Origin: Pseudooceanicola pacificus
GTDB lineage: Bacteria > Pseudomonadota > Alphaproteobacteria > Rhodobacterales > Rhodobacteraceae
Reading direction: 5' to 3'
DNA length: 64,000 nucleotides
Assembly: GCF_009789075.1 (NCBI RefSeq)
Contig: NZ_WNXQ01000004.1
Span: 1-64,000 of the forward strand
Below the pieces are notes generated by a model. The model ran no database searches, was not told the origin of the DNA, and saw only the letters and a program-made list of their open reading frames with translations. The position numbers and the translations under genes were made by a program. Below, in pieces: positions 25,996 through 34,370 of the stretch. Numbering within the stretch: the first letter of the stretch is position 1; every line of letters starts with the position of its first letter.

Positions 25996-27993
25996 TCAGT
26001 CGGCTGTTCTGCCACCGGCCTCTGCCGGATGTCTGCGCCGCCAGGCGAATGCGGCCGGAAAGCACGCGAGGATCAGGCCGAAGATCGACACCTGCGTCGT
26101 GCTGAGGCCCATCACCCCGCCGAAGGGGGCTGCGACAAGCAGGCCCGCCAGGGCGAGCACGACCCGCATCGCAATGGCGACCGCACCGGACCCGAGCGTG
26201 CCGACGAAGGCCAGGTAGCCCTGCATCCCGGCCGCGATGAGCCAGACGCCGAAGAACGCGCTGATGATCGCGGGGACGACCTCTGCTGCGGGCCCCTGCC
26301 CGATCAGCGCCGGGTTCAGGACGAAGAAGAACGGGATCACGTAGATCACCACGCCAAGCCGCGTCGCCTGCCACGCCGCCGCCATCGGGTTGGCCCCGGC
26401 AAGGGTGGCGGCGGAAAACGCGCCAAGCGCCACGGGCGGGGTGATGAAACTGACCATCCCCCAGTAGAGGATGAACAGGTGCACGGCGAGTTCGTTGAGC
26501 CCCGCCTGAACCAGCGCGGGCGCCAGAACCACGGCCAGGAAGATGTAACAGGCGGTGACCGTCATCCCCATGCCGAAGATGAAGGACGTCAGCGCGCCCA
26601 TCAGCAGCAGCATCGCGGTCGAACTGCCGGCGGCATGAACCAGCTCGTTCGCCAGCGGTCCGGTGAGGCCGGTCGCCTGGAACGCCCCCATGATCATGCC
26701 GATGCCGAGGAGGATCGAGACGATTTCGGCCAGGGTTCTGCCGACGGAGACGATCATGTCCACGAGCCCGCCCGCCGTGAACCTGTCCCGCCGGCTGACC
26801 TGATTGAACAGCAGCAGCAGGGCAACGGAATAGAACGGCGCGGTCGTTTCCCACCTGTAGGCCGTCATCAGGAAGATGAGCAGCGCGAAGACCAGAAGGT
26901 AGGGCCAGCCGTCCCGCATCACGCCGCCCAGCTTCGGCAGGTCCGCCCGCGACAGGCCGGTCAGGCTGCGGCGCGCCGAATAGGCGTCGATCTGGACGAA
27001 AAGCCCGAAGTAATAGAGCGCGGAGGGGATCGCCGCGGCGATCATGATGTCGACATAGGGCATCCCCAGCCACGAGGACATGACGAAGGCCGTGGCCCCC
27101 ATGATCGGCGGCATCAGCACGCCCCCGGTGGAGGCGCAGGCTTCGGTCGCGGCGGCGAAACGCGCGGTGAAGCCGCTGGATTTCATCGCAGGGATGGACA
27201 CGGCGCCCGTGGTCAGCACGTTCGATATGACCGAACCCGACATCGACCCCATGAAGCCCGACGCGAAGATCGACACCTTGCCCGCCCCGCCCCGGTACTG
27301 GCCGACCAGTCCCAGGGCGAGATCGTTGAAGAACCGTCCGCCCCCGGTGAACTGAAGCACCGCGCCGAAAAGGATGAAGCCGATCACCAGCGTCCCGAAG
27401 GCCTGCATCGGGATGCCAAAGGAGGCCTCTGCCGAGATCATGAAATAGGGGACCACGTCCGTGAAGGGCTGGGTGAAGCCGCTCAGCGGATCGGGCACGC
27501 TGCTTGCGAAGGTCGGGTAGAGCGAGAAGACCAGCACCACGGCAAAGAGGATCAGGCCCCCGGCCCGGCGTGTGCCTTCTAGGATCAGAAGGTAAAAGAC
27601 GATGGACATCCACATCGCCGTGTCCGGCGCGGCATATTCCCATCCGTTCTGCTGGCTGGTGTCCGAGTTGGCGGCGAAATAGCCGCCGACGATCAGCGTC
27701 AGGATGGCCAGGATCCAGTCGTACCACGGAATATCGGCGGACCGGCGCCCCGTGATCCGGAACCCGAGGAAGGTGACGGACAGGAAGATGCCCGCAAGAA
27801 GGTAAAGGTACGTCCCCTCAAGGAACACGAAACCGAACCGCAGGTTGAACAGCTGCTTGATGGCCAGCAGGATCGCGGCAGTCGTGACGATGCCGATGTA
27901 CCACCGGGCGGGGCCGGTGAAGGTCAGCCTTTCGCTGACGAGCTCCTCTTCAAGAACTCTTGCCGTACGGTCGGTAACCGCGCTGTCGCCCAT
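25996..27993 (-). CDS. TRAP transporter fused permease (4TM/12TM)
   Basis: A 665-residue fused small and large TRAP membrane subunit with about 17 hydrophobic segments. The N-terminal third (after a soluble 30-residue start) corresponds to DctQ. The DctM-like part begins near residue 130 and carries FASGFMGSMSGSVISNVLTTGAVSIPAMKSSG-type family sequence (with MSGSVISN as the hallmark) and STGGVLMPPIMGATAF. Fused permeases of this kind work with TAXI-type binding proteins, and one lies directly upstream. It imports an organic acid or amino-acid-like solute by sodium or proton symport. Confidence 0.93.
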   Translation of the reverse strand: MGDSAVTDRTARVLEEELVSERLTFTGPARWYIGIVTTAAILLAIKQLFNLRFGFVFLEGTYLYLLAGIFLSVTFLGFRITGRRSADIPWYDWILAILTLIVGGYFAANSDTSQQNGWEYAAPDTAMWMSIVFYLLILEGTRRAGGLILFAVVLVFSLYPTFASSVPDPLSGFTQPFTDVVPYFMISAEASFGIPMQAFGTLVIGFILFGAVLQFTGGGRFFNDLALGLVGQYRGGAGKVSIFASGFMGSMSGSVISNVLTTGAVSIPAMKSSGFTARFAAATEACASTGGVLMPPIMGATAFVMSSWLGMPYVDIMIAAAIPSALYYFGLFVQIDAYSARRSLTGLSRADLPKLGGVMRDGWPYLLVFALLIFLMTAYRWETTAPFYSVALLLLFNQVSRRDRFTAGGLVDMIVSVGRTLAEIVSILLGIGMIMGAFQATGLTGPLANELVHAAGSSTAMLLLMGALTSFIFGMGMTVTACYIFLAVVLAPALVQAGLNELAVHLFILYWGMVSFITPPVALGAFSAATLAGANPMAAAWQATRLGVVIYVIPFFFVLNPALIGQGPAAEVVPAIISAFFGVWLIAAGMQGYLAFVGTLGSGAVAIAMRVVLALAGLLVAAPFGGVMGLSTTQVSIFGLILACFPAAFAWRRRHPAEAGGRTAD

Positions 27994-28034
27994 TGTCGCA
28001 ATCCTGCCCGTGGAGTCTGGCCGATGTCAGGCCC

Positions 28035-28055
28035 GGGCGGGGATCTGCCCCGCCC
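28035..28055 (-). other. Intercistronic hairpin downstream of the TAXI gene
   Basis: A perfect 8-bp stem GGGCGGGG (28035-28042) and CCCCGCCC (28048-28055) around ATCTG starts 6 nt after the TAXI stop codon and precedes the permease gene. No U-tract follows. It is probably a stabiliser of the binding-protein mRNA. Confidence 0.6.
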
Positions 28056-28061
28056 GCCTGC

Positions 28062-29219
28062 TCAGAAGGCGACCTGAAAGCCGCCGGCCTTCAGCGCTTC
28101 GCGCCGCTTTTCGGGCCAGGCCGCGTCCCAGTCGGCGGGGCCGGCGGCCTTGAGCTCTTCCCAGGCGGCGGCAAGGGTGTCCTGGCGGGCGATCAGCATG
28201 TCGTTGTGCGCCTGCGCCGCGTCGGTCCAGGCTCCGGCTTCCTTGTAGTAGCGGATCGCGCCGGCGTGGTAGGGAATGACCCATTCGAATTGCTGGAACT
28301 TCATCGCCCAGCCCTCGATCCCCGGTGTCTTGCCGGAAAAGGCGGGAAGCAGTTCGAAGATGGCCTTGGTCATGTTGTAGACGAGGTCTTCGTCGGTATC
28401 GTCAAGGCCGATGAGGATCGGATAGGGAAAGGCGGCCATGTCCCGGCCATCGGTTCCGTCGATATTGGCGCCGACCGTCCCGCGCGACTTGATGTAGTAG
28501 GGCGCAACCTCTGTCAGCCGGGCGAATGCGGCGTCGTCGGACGGATCGAAGGGCGGCCAGTAGAGCCCGCGCGGGCTTGCCGCCGCCTCGTAGGTCACGC
28601 CGGAATTGGTGGAGGAAAAGGCGACATCGACGGTCCCGTCGACCATGCCCTTCCACGCCGCACCAAAGCCGCCGAATTCCACGATGTCCACATCGCCCCA
28701 GCCCAGCCCGCCATAGGCCAGCCAGGATGTGGTGTTGGTGTTCAGCGCCGGCGCGCCCTTGATCTGCGCGACGCGGAGCCCCTTGATATCGGCATAGGTG
28801 AACCCCTCGCAATCGGGCTTGCCGACCTTGTCGCAGGCCTCTCTCGCGACACCGACCGACATGGCGACGCCGCCGCCCGAGTTGGTGCCAAGCACGCGGA
28901 TCTTCTGCGGCCCCCAGTTCTCCGAGCCAAAGTCCAGCACGCCCTCCTGGGCAAGGTAGACCCCGATCCCGTTCAACGAGAACTGGACCTTGCCCTGACG
29001 CAGCGGCTCCATACGGGATACGTCATTGCCGGCAGGCAGGATCCGCAGGTTGATTCCGGCCTCGTCCTGAAGCGCGGCGCCCATGGCCACGGCTTCGTTA
29101 TACCCGGCGGATCCGGTTCCGTAGGCTGTCCAGGCGACCTGGCCGGGCAGTTTGAAATCAGCGGCATGCGCGCCGGTTGCGGCCAAGCACAGCGTGGCAG
29201 CCTGGAATAACTTTTTCAT
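28062..29219 (-). CDS. TRAP transporter substrate-binding protein, TAXI family
   Basis: A 385-residue periplasmic receptor. The signal peptide is about 1-20 (LCLAATGAHAAD). TAXI features include VAWTAYGTGSAGYNEA near the N-terminus and LRVAQIKGAPALNTNT in the middle. I choose ATG 29219, preceded by GGGAGG at 5 nt; the frame is open farther upstream but has no comparable site. It leads the operon TAXI, fused permease, serine hydrolase. A 17-bp palindrome lies about 115 bp upstream, probably an IclR operator. Confidence 0.92.
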   Translation of the reverse strand: MKKLFQAATLCLAATGAHAADFKLPGQVAWTAYGTGSAGYNEAVAMGAALQDEAGINLRILPAGNDVSRMEPLRQGKVQFSLNGIGVYLAQEGVLDFGSENWGPQKIRVLGTNSGGGVAMSVGVAREACDKVGKPDCEGFTYADIKGLRVAQIKGAPALNTNTTSWLAYGGLGWGDVDIVEFGGFGAAWKGMVDGTVDVAFSSTNSGVTYEAAASPRGLYWPPFDPSDDAAFARLTEVAPYYIKSRGTVGANIDGTDGRDMAAFPYPILIGLDDTDEDLVYNMTKAIFELLPAFSGKTPGIEGWAMKFQQFEWVIPYHAGAIRYYKEAGAWTDAAQAHNDMLIARQDTLAAAWEELKAAGPADWDAAWPEKRREALKAGGFQVAF

Positions 29220-29333
29220 GATGTCCTCCCTTGGTGTCCAGCGTGTCAAGACGCCGGTTCCAAGGCCGAGCCTTGCACATTGCCAACCGAGCTTCAAACC
29301 AAATTTCTATTTATTAGTTCGTTGTCTTGTATC

Positions 29334-29350
29334 GTTCCAATTATTGGAAC
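29334..29350. promoter_or_regulatory. Perfect 17-bp palindrome, candidate IclR-family operator
   Basis: GTTCCAAT-T-ATTGGAAC is a perfect inverted repeat in a short AT-rich gap between the IclR gene end and the TAXI gene start. GTTCC/GGAAC half-sites are common for IclR-family regulators, and an IclR gene ends 70 bp away. It probably controls the TAXI operon. Confidence 0.55.
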
Positions 29351-29419
29351 AAGTATCGTGAGTACAATGGTCCGCTGGCCCTGACAGGCCGCAACGTCGC
29401 ACCGAAATGTCGGGGGGTG

Positions 29420-30256
29420 TCAGCTCAGCGGTGTCGCCAGTTTGAAGACGCCGGAAAGACGCATGGACGCCGCCGCCTCGGCCAGCCTGGGGCCAAAGTC
29501 GTTTTCGAAATATTCCGCAACCGCGCGATAGCGTGGGACGGCGCAGGCGATGGCGACATACAGGCCGTCTTCTGTCCGCCCGATCGGTGCGCCGGCTGCA
29601 ACCAGTTCCGGCCGCCAGTCGCCATAGGACACGCAGAAGCCTTCCGCCCGGCACCGGGCGACGGCTGCTTCCATGACCGGACGGGACTCGTCGAGGTCCT
29701 GTCCGTGGATCGCGCGGATCTCCTCGATCTTGGCGCTGTAGTCCGTGTCCGACAGCATCGACAGGATGGACCAGCCTAGCGCGGAATGGTGCAGCGGCCC
29801 GGATTGCCCGATATCGGGAACATGCGGCCAGCCGGGCGGGAGACCGGCGGTCTGGACATGCACGAAGGAATCCCCGGACATCACGCCGATGGAGGCATTG
29901 CCAGAGCACATCTCGGCCATCTCGCGCATGGGCCCCACGACATTGTGGCGCCAGGGCATCGTCGCCAGGACGGGATAGTTGAGAGAAAGCAGACGGGGCG
30001 CGAGGCGGAAGGCGCCTTTCTGTGTCTTCCGCAGATAACCGAGATGCAGAAGCGTCTTGCACAGGCGCGATACCGTGGGGCGTTTCAGACCCATCCGCCG
30101 CGCGATCTCGGCATTGGACAATTCCTGGTCGGAGGCAGAGAAGCACTGAAGGATTTCGATCCCGCGCATCAGCGTCGATGACATGGATGCGTCGAGCTCG
30201 GCGTCCTGCTCCGTCGCCTGATCCTTCGACCTGTCCTGTCCTCTTGCCGCGTTCAT
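29420..30256 (-). CDS. IclR-family transcriptional regulator
   Basis: A 278-residue IclR-type regulator. An N-terminal polar tail of about 25 residues precedes the winged helix (LSNAEIARRMGLKRPTVSRLCKTL, about 45-70), followed by the GAF-like effector domain (SGPLHHSALGWSILSML). Its ATG overlaps the CoA-transferase stop codon (ATGA), so the two are co-translated. It probably senses the acid or CoA ester handled by the neighbouring transferase and controls both that gene and the TAXI operon. Confidence 0.92.
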   Translation of the reverse strand: MNAARGQDRSKDQATEQDAELDASMSSTLMRGIEILQCFSASDQELSNAEIARRMGLKRPTVSRLCKTLLHLGYLRKTQKGAFRLAPRLLSLNYPVLATMPWRHNVVGPMREMAEMCSGNASIGVMSGDSFVHVQTAGLPPGWPHVPDIGQSGPLHHSALGWSILSMLSDTDYSAKIEEIRAIHGQDLDESRPVMEAAVARCRAEGFCVSYGDWRPELVAAGAPIGRTEDGLYVAIACAVPRYRAVAEYFENDFGPRLAEAAASMRLSGVFKLATPLS

Positions 30257-31461
30257 ATGATCCCTTTTTCCTTCAACTGTTCGATACGAGAGTCATCGAG
30301 ACCAAGAAGGTCTTTGTAAACATATTCGTTGTCCGCCGCGATACCCTTGGCGGCCCAGCGAATCTTGCCCGGGTTGTTGCGGAAGCGCGGGACAAGACCC
30401 TGCATGCGGACCTCTCCGAAGTCCTCGTCCGCGACCCGGGCGATGGTGCCGCGCGCGATGAAATGCGGGTCGGCGAAGATCTGGTCGATGGAATAGATCG
30501 GCGCAAGCGTACCGCCCGTCGCGCGAAAGGCCGCCACCACTTCGTCCTGGGTGTGGGACGCGATCCAGCCGCCGAAGATGCGGTCCAGTTCCGCGACATT
30601 GGCCACGCGTGAGGTGTTGTCGGCAAAGCGCGGGTCGTCGATCAGGTCGGGGCGACCGATGGCCCGGGCGTTGTTGGCAAAGGTGCGCGCGGTGCTGCCC
30701 GCCACGGTCACGTAACGCTTGTCCGAGGTCAGGTAGACGTCGGAGGGGGCGGAATAGGCATTCCGGTTGCCTGCCCTTTCGCGGATCGCGCCAAGCTGGT
30801 CGTATTCGATGGCCAGCACCTCGATGATGCGCAGCAGCGCCTCGGTCAGGGACAGGTCGATTTCCTCACCCTGCTGGTCGCCCTGCGCCACCCGCCAGAG
30901 CGCGGCCATGATCGCGAAGGCGCCGAACAGCCCGCCGATCGGGTCGCCGATGGGGTAGCCCGTGTGCATCGGCGCGCGGTCGGCATCGCCGGAGATGGCG
31001 GTCAGCCCGCCCATGGCTTCGAAGATCCGGGCAAGGCCGGACATCTGCCGGTAGGGGCCGTCCTGCCCGAAACCGCTGAGGCGCAGGATCACCAGCTTGG
31101 GATTTGCCTGCCAGAGCGTTTCGACATCCAGCCCCCATTTTTCAAGCGTCCCGGGGCGGAAGTTCTCGACCAGCACGTCGGTCTTCGCGACGAGGTCCAG
31201 GAACAGCTCCTTGCCCTCTTCGCGGCGCAAATCGAGCGTGCCGAAGTATTTGCCCCGGTTGGTGACCTTCCACCAGAGCGACTTGCCCTCCTTCAGCGGC
31301 GGGAATCCACGCAGCCCGTCGCCCACGCCCGGCAGTTCCAGCTTCACCACCTCCGCCCCGAAATCCGCCATCATCGTGGCCGCCATCGGCCCGGCGATGA
31401 TCGTTGCGATATCCAGCACGCGCAGCCCGGCAAGCGGCCCCTGTCCCTTGGTCTCCGACAC
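30253..31461 (-). CDS. CoA-transferase family III (CaiB/BaiF)
   Basis: A 402-residue enzyme of the formyl-CoA transferase family. N-terminal LAGLRVLDIATIIAGPMAATMMADFGAEVVKLE is typical, and the catalytic Asp is in YPIGDPIGGLFGAFAI. I prefer GTG 31461, with AGGAG 7 nt upstream, over a TTG at 31476. It probably activates the substrate imported by the TRAP-TAXI system. It is co-transcribed with iclR. No acyl-CoA dehydrogenase or hydratase follows locally, so later steps would be encoded elsewhere. Confidence 0.9.
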   Translation of the reverse strand: MSETKGQGPLAGLRVLDIATIIAGPMAATMMADFGAEVVKLELPGVGDGLRGFPPLKEGKSLWWKVTNRGKYFGTLDLRREEGKELFLDLVAKTDVLVENFRPGTLEKWGLDVETLWQANPKLVILRLSGFGQDGPYRQMSGLARIFEAMGGLTAISGDADRAPMHTGYPIGDPIGGLFGAFAIMAALWRVAQGDQQGEEIDLSLTEALLRIIEVLAIEYDQLGAIRERAGNRNAYSAPSDVYLTSDKRYVTVAGSTARTFANNARAIGRPDLIDDPRFADNTSRVANVAELDRIFGGWIASHTQDEVVAAFRATGGTLAPIYSIDQIFADPHFIARGTIARVADEDFGEVRMQGLVPRFRNNPGKIRWAAKGIAADNEYVYKDLLGLDDSRIEQLKEKGII

Positions 31462-31508
31462 GGTCAGTCTCCTCAATTGCTAAAATCCGCATAACATTTC
31501 ATTCTATT

Positions 31509-31522
31509 AATTCAAATGAATT
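31509..31522. promoter_or_regulatory. AT-rich palindrome upstream of the CoA-transferase gene
   Basis: AATTCA-AA-TGAATT forms a 14-bp inverted repeat within an AT-rich patch about 50 bp upstream of the CoA-transferase start. It is a candidate promoter or operator for the transferase-iclR pair. It does not match the 29334 palindrome closely. Confidence 0.3.
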
Positions 31523-31896
31523 TATGTCTTGATCTACTATGTGGTCATTCTCTCGGGGGAAAGGCATCGCGTCACGCAGGAGGGGGCCGTGAAGAACCGT
31601 TCCAGAACAAAGGCGTCCTGATCTCCGGGACCAGCCTCGGGATCGGTCGGCCGATCGCGCTGACCGCTGCCGATCAGGGTGCAGCCCTGCCGGTCGCCCC
31701 CGACGGCCCCGGGACGCGGAACGCGATTGGCCCGGACGTCCAGGCCGGGTTGCAAGGGCGGATGCTGAACGCCGCGCCCGATGCGGGGATATGAGCCGTC
31801 GTCCTGACCGGCGCCGGCGGAGTCTTCCCTTCCGGCGGCGATGTCATGGTGCTGAAAGCCAGCGGCGCGGCCGGGCGACTTCTTGTGTCCGTCTAG
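31516..31896 (+). pseudogene. Decayed SDR / enoyl-CoA hydratase chimeric remnant
   Basis: One plus-strand frame reads as a short-chain dehydrogenase start (GVLISGTSLGIGRPIALTAAD, with the TGxxxGIG motif degraded to SGTSLGIG). It then runs into crotonase-like sequence after a TGA at 31792-31794 (AVVLTGAGGVFPSGGDVM, resembling the hydratase oxyanion-hole region). A CGA-to-TGA change would explain the stop, since Arg usually precedes AVVLTG. Both pieces are too short to function. This looks like a deletion fusion of two former catabolic genes. Its tail overlaps the end of the convergent amidase gene. Confidence 0.6.
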
Positions 31897-33347
31897 GCCT
31901 CTCGTGCGGCCGGCGGGGCAGCTTGCAGGCGGGCCATGTCAGGCGCGATGGACCGCAGGTCGCTTGAGCCGGCGATGACCGACTCCAGCGCGGCGCCAAC
32001 CGAAAGGACGCCCAGATCGTCGTATCGTCGACCCACGATCTGCAAGCCGAAGGGCATCCCGTTGGCGTCCCGCCCGCAGGGGATGGTGAGCGACGGACAA
32101 CCCGCCAGCGTCGAGGCATAGGCCAGTGCGAGCCAGTGGTAGTAGGATTTTGTCGGCACTCCGTCGATTTCGACCGGATACAATTCATGCCAGTCGCGCG
32201 GCCCGATGCAGACTGCCGGGCTGAGGATGTAGTCAGCCGTTTCGAAATGCGCCAGCCAGCGCAGGGCATAGCGTTGTTGCGCGATGAAGGCGGCGGTCAC
32301 CTCTTCGGGTTTCAGCGCCAGCCCCTCCTCAACGTTGGCCGTGACGTTCGGCCCGATTTCTCCGGGATGCCTGTTAACGAGATCGCGGTTCTGGCCGAGG
32401 AACAACAGGCCGCGCAGGGTCGAAAAGATCCGGTCGGCATCGTGGCTGTCGGGTGTGCCGGGGTCGAGCATCGGCAGGTCGGCGGCAAGCGCTGTCACGA
32501 TCCTTGCAAAGCAGTCCCGGATCATCGACTCGGTCGGCGCGAAACCGAAATCGGGGGTGAAGGTGAAGCGAAGTCGGGACAAATCTGCAACCGGCAAGGC
32601 TGCGAAGCTGGCCGAGTCCCAGGCCGTGCGGCCACCGGCCACGGCAGTAAAGGGATCCCCGGCATCGGCGCGGGCCTGCACCGACAGCAACAGTGCAGCG
32701 TCTTCGACCGTGCGGGCCATCGGCCCGATGGTCGAAAGTGGGATCAACCCCACCGCCCGGCTGGCCGCGGGCACGACACCGGGGCTTGGGCGAAAGCCCA
32801 CCACCCCGCAAAATGCCGCCGGGTTGCGCAGGGACCCGCCGGTATCCGATCCGGTCGCCAGCGGCGCCATCCTCGCGGCGAGAGCGGCCGCCGAACCGCC
32901 TGATGATCCGGCCGAGCTGCGCGTCAGGTCGTAGGGGTTCTGCGTCACACCATAGACCCGGTTGCGCGTATTGGCCCCGGCGCTGAATTCGGGGCAGTTG
33001 GTCTTGCCGAACGGGATCGCCCCGGCCGCCCGCAACGCGCTGACCATGACGTCATCGTTTTCGGGGATGTTGTCGCGGAACAGAGTTGATCCGAATGTTG
33101 TCGGCAGCCCTGCCACGTCGACCATGTCCTTGACCAGCAACGGCAGGCCCGCCAGAGGTCCCTCGTCCCCCCGGATATGTCGGGCCGCGTTGCGGGCGCG
33201 CGGCACGTCCATCGCCACGATCGCATTGACGGCCGGGTTTGTTGCATCGATCTGCTCCAGGCAGTCGTCCAGCAGTTCCAGGGCGGACAAGTCGCGGCGC
33301 TGCAGAAGACGGCGCGCTTCCATCGCGGTCAGCTCTCTGGGCTTCAT
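31893..33347 (-). CDS. Amidase (amidase signature family)
   Basis: A 484-residue amidase. The Ser-cisSer-Lys triad is visible: Lys in LPLLVKDMVDVAG (about residue 72), the cis-Ser in SSAGSSGGSAAALAARM, and the nucleophile in GSDTGGSLRNPAAFCG. No signal peptide, so cytoplasmic. I choose ATG 33347 because it overlaps the TetR stop codon (ATGA); the frame extends upstream without support. With the divergent TRAP importer and aminotransferase, it probably hydrolyses an imported carboxamide. Confidence 0.92.
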   Translation of the reverse strand: MKPRELTAMEARRLLQRRDLSALELLDDCLEQIDATNPAVNAIVAMDVPRARNAARHIRGDEGPLAGLPLLVKDMVDVAGLPTTFGSTLFRDNIPENDDVMVSALRAAGAIPFGKTNCPEFSAGANTRNRVYGVTQNPYDLTRSSAGSSGGSAAALAARMAPLATGSDTGGSLRNPAAFCGVVGFRPSPGVVPAASRAVGLIPLSTIGPMARTVEDAALLLSVQARADAGDPFTAVAGGRTAWDSASFAALPVADLSRLRFTFTPDFGFAPTESMIRDCFARIVTALAADLPMLDPGTPDSHDADRIFSTLRGLLFLGQNRDLVNRHPGEIGPNVTANVEEGLALKPEEVTAAFIAQQRYALRWLAHFETADYILSPAVCIGPRDWHELYPVEIDGVPTKSYYHWLALAYASTLAGCPSLTIPCGRDANGMPFGLQIVGRRYDDLGVLSVGAALESVIAGSSDLRSIAPDMARLQAAPPAAREA

Positions 33348-34099
33348 TGCGGCACTCCCGCGGCTTGGGTATCCCCCGCCGGGGCCAGCGCTTTCAGCCC
33401 CGCGATGAGAACCTCGACATAGAAGTCGAACCCGCCATCCAGTGGCGCCGTCGCGCCGTTTTCCCACCGCAGAATGAACGACCGGTTCACCATCAGGTCT
33501 TTGTGCGCGGTCAGCACCGGATGGTCGTCCGGGTCGATCCTCGCCACGATCCCGGACATGCGCTGCATCCAGTCTTCGACATCGTTGTCGAGCACCATCG
33601 CGAATTCCTGCGTCACGAACCCGACCATCGTCCCGATCACCGAATTGTAGGCGGACACCAGCGGTTCGCCGGAATACCCCGCCTCCGACAGCTTCTTCAG
33701 CACGCCCTCGACCATCGTCAGGTCAACGCTGGCGTTGGACAACAGCTGCACGCCGATCAGCGGCGCGACGTTGGGATGGCGCCGGATCACCGTACGGTAG
33801 CTGGTGATGAAACTGCGCAGCCAGGGCTCCCACGGCAGGTCCCTCGGCGGCACGACCTCGGACAGCACATGGCCGATCACTTCGACCACCAGCGCGTTCC
33901 GGTTCGGCACGTGCCAGTAGAGCGCGGTCGGATAAACGCCCAGTGCCTTGGCCACGGCACGCAGGCTGAAAACGTCCAGCCCCTTCTCGTCGATCAACTG
34001 CAGGGCGGTTGCCACGATCCGCTCACGCGACAGCGCGGGTTCCTCGTCATTCCGGGCGCGCTTTTTCCGGCGGGCGCCAGAGGGCTGATAGACATCCAT
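33344..34099 (-). CDS. TetR-family transcriptional regulator
   Basis: A 251-residue TetR-type repressor. The helix-turn-helix is near residues 40-60 (FSLRAVAKALGVYPTALYWHV), with the TetR-type C-terminal ligand domain behind it. The Arg/Lys-rich N-terminal arm (ARRKKRARND) is unusually basic. I choose ATG 34099, preceded by AGGA at 8 nt. It is coupled to the amidase and divergent from the TRAP operon; nested palindromes between them are the probable operator. Confidence 0.9.
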   Translation of the reverse strand: MDVYQPSGARRKKRARNDEEPALSRERIVATALQLIDEKGLDVFSLRAVAKALGVYPTALYWHVPNRNALVVEVIGHVLSEVVPPRDLPWEPWLRSFITSYRTVIRRHPNVAPLIGVQLLSNASVDLTMVEGVLKKLSEAGYSGEPLVSAYNSVIGTMVGFVTQEFAMVLDNDVEDWMQRMSGIVARIDPDDHPVLTAHKDLMVNRSFILRWENGATAPLDGGFDFYVEVLIAGLKALAPAGDTQAAGVPQ

Positions 34100-34195
34100 G
34101 TCGAAAATCCTGCGTCGTGACACCCGCGCCGGACTGCCGGTCGACAGGGTTTCGCACCATTAGTGACCGCTTGGCAGACCAAATACAAGGCATCG

Positions 34196-34243
34196 ATGTA
34201 CAACGTTCATGTACGCCGTACAATTTTATTGAACGCTGTACAT
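34196..34243. promoter_or_regulatory. Nested palindromic operator between tetR and the TRAP operon
   Basis: Outer arms ATGTACAACGTTCA (34196-34209) and TGAACGCTGTACAT (34230-34243) are inverted repeats with one mismatch. Inside lies a second palindrome TGTAC-GCC-GTACA (34210-34222). The TGTAC core therefore appears four times in alternating orientation. This layout suits a TetR dimer-pair site controlling both divergent transcripts. Confidence 0.65.
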
Positions 34244-34370
34244 GAAAGGGCTAGCGTCCGGTCAGCCAATCACGCGCACGGAGGTCGGGGCACGACATGA
34301 CCGCAAGGGGAATCCACGACGCCGGGCGTGCCTTGAGCCGCCTTTCAGGCCACCGGAGCGGAGGCGTGCG

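Noticed and set aside
24671..27727. A very long minus-strand open frame (about 1018 codons) spanning the TRAP permease region and the serine hydrolase
   Set aside because: The first two thirds are an Arg/Gly/Pro/His-rich off-frame reading of the fused TRAP permease gene. Only the last 421 codons, starting at 25936 with a good ribosome-binding site and signal peptide, are the real serine hydrolase.
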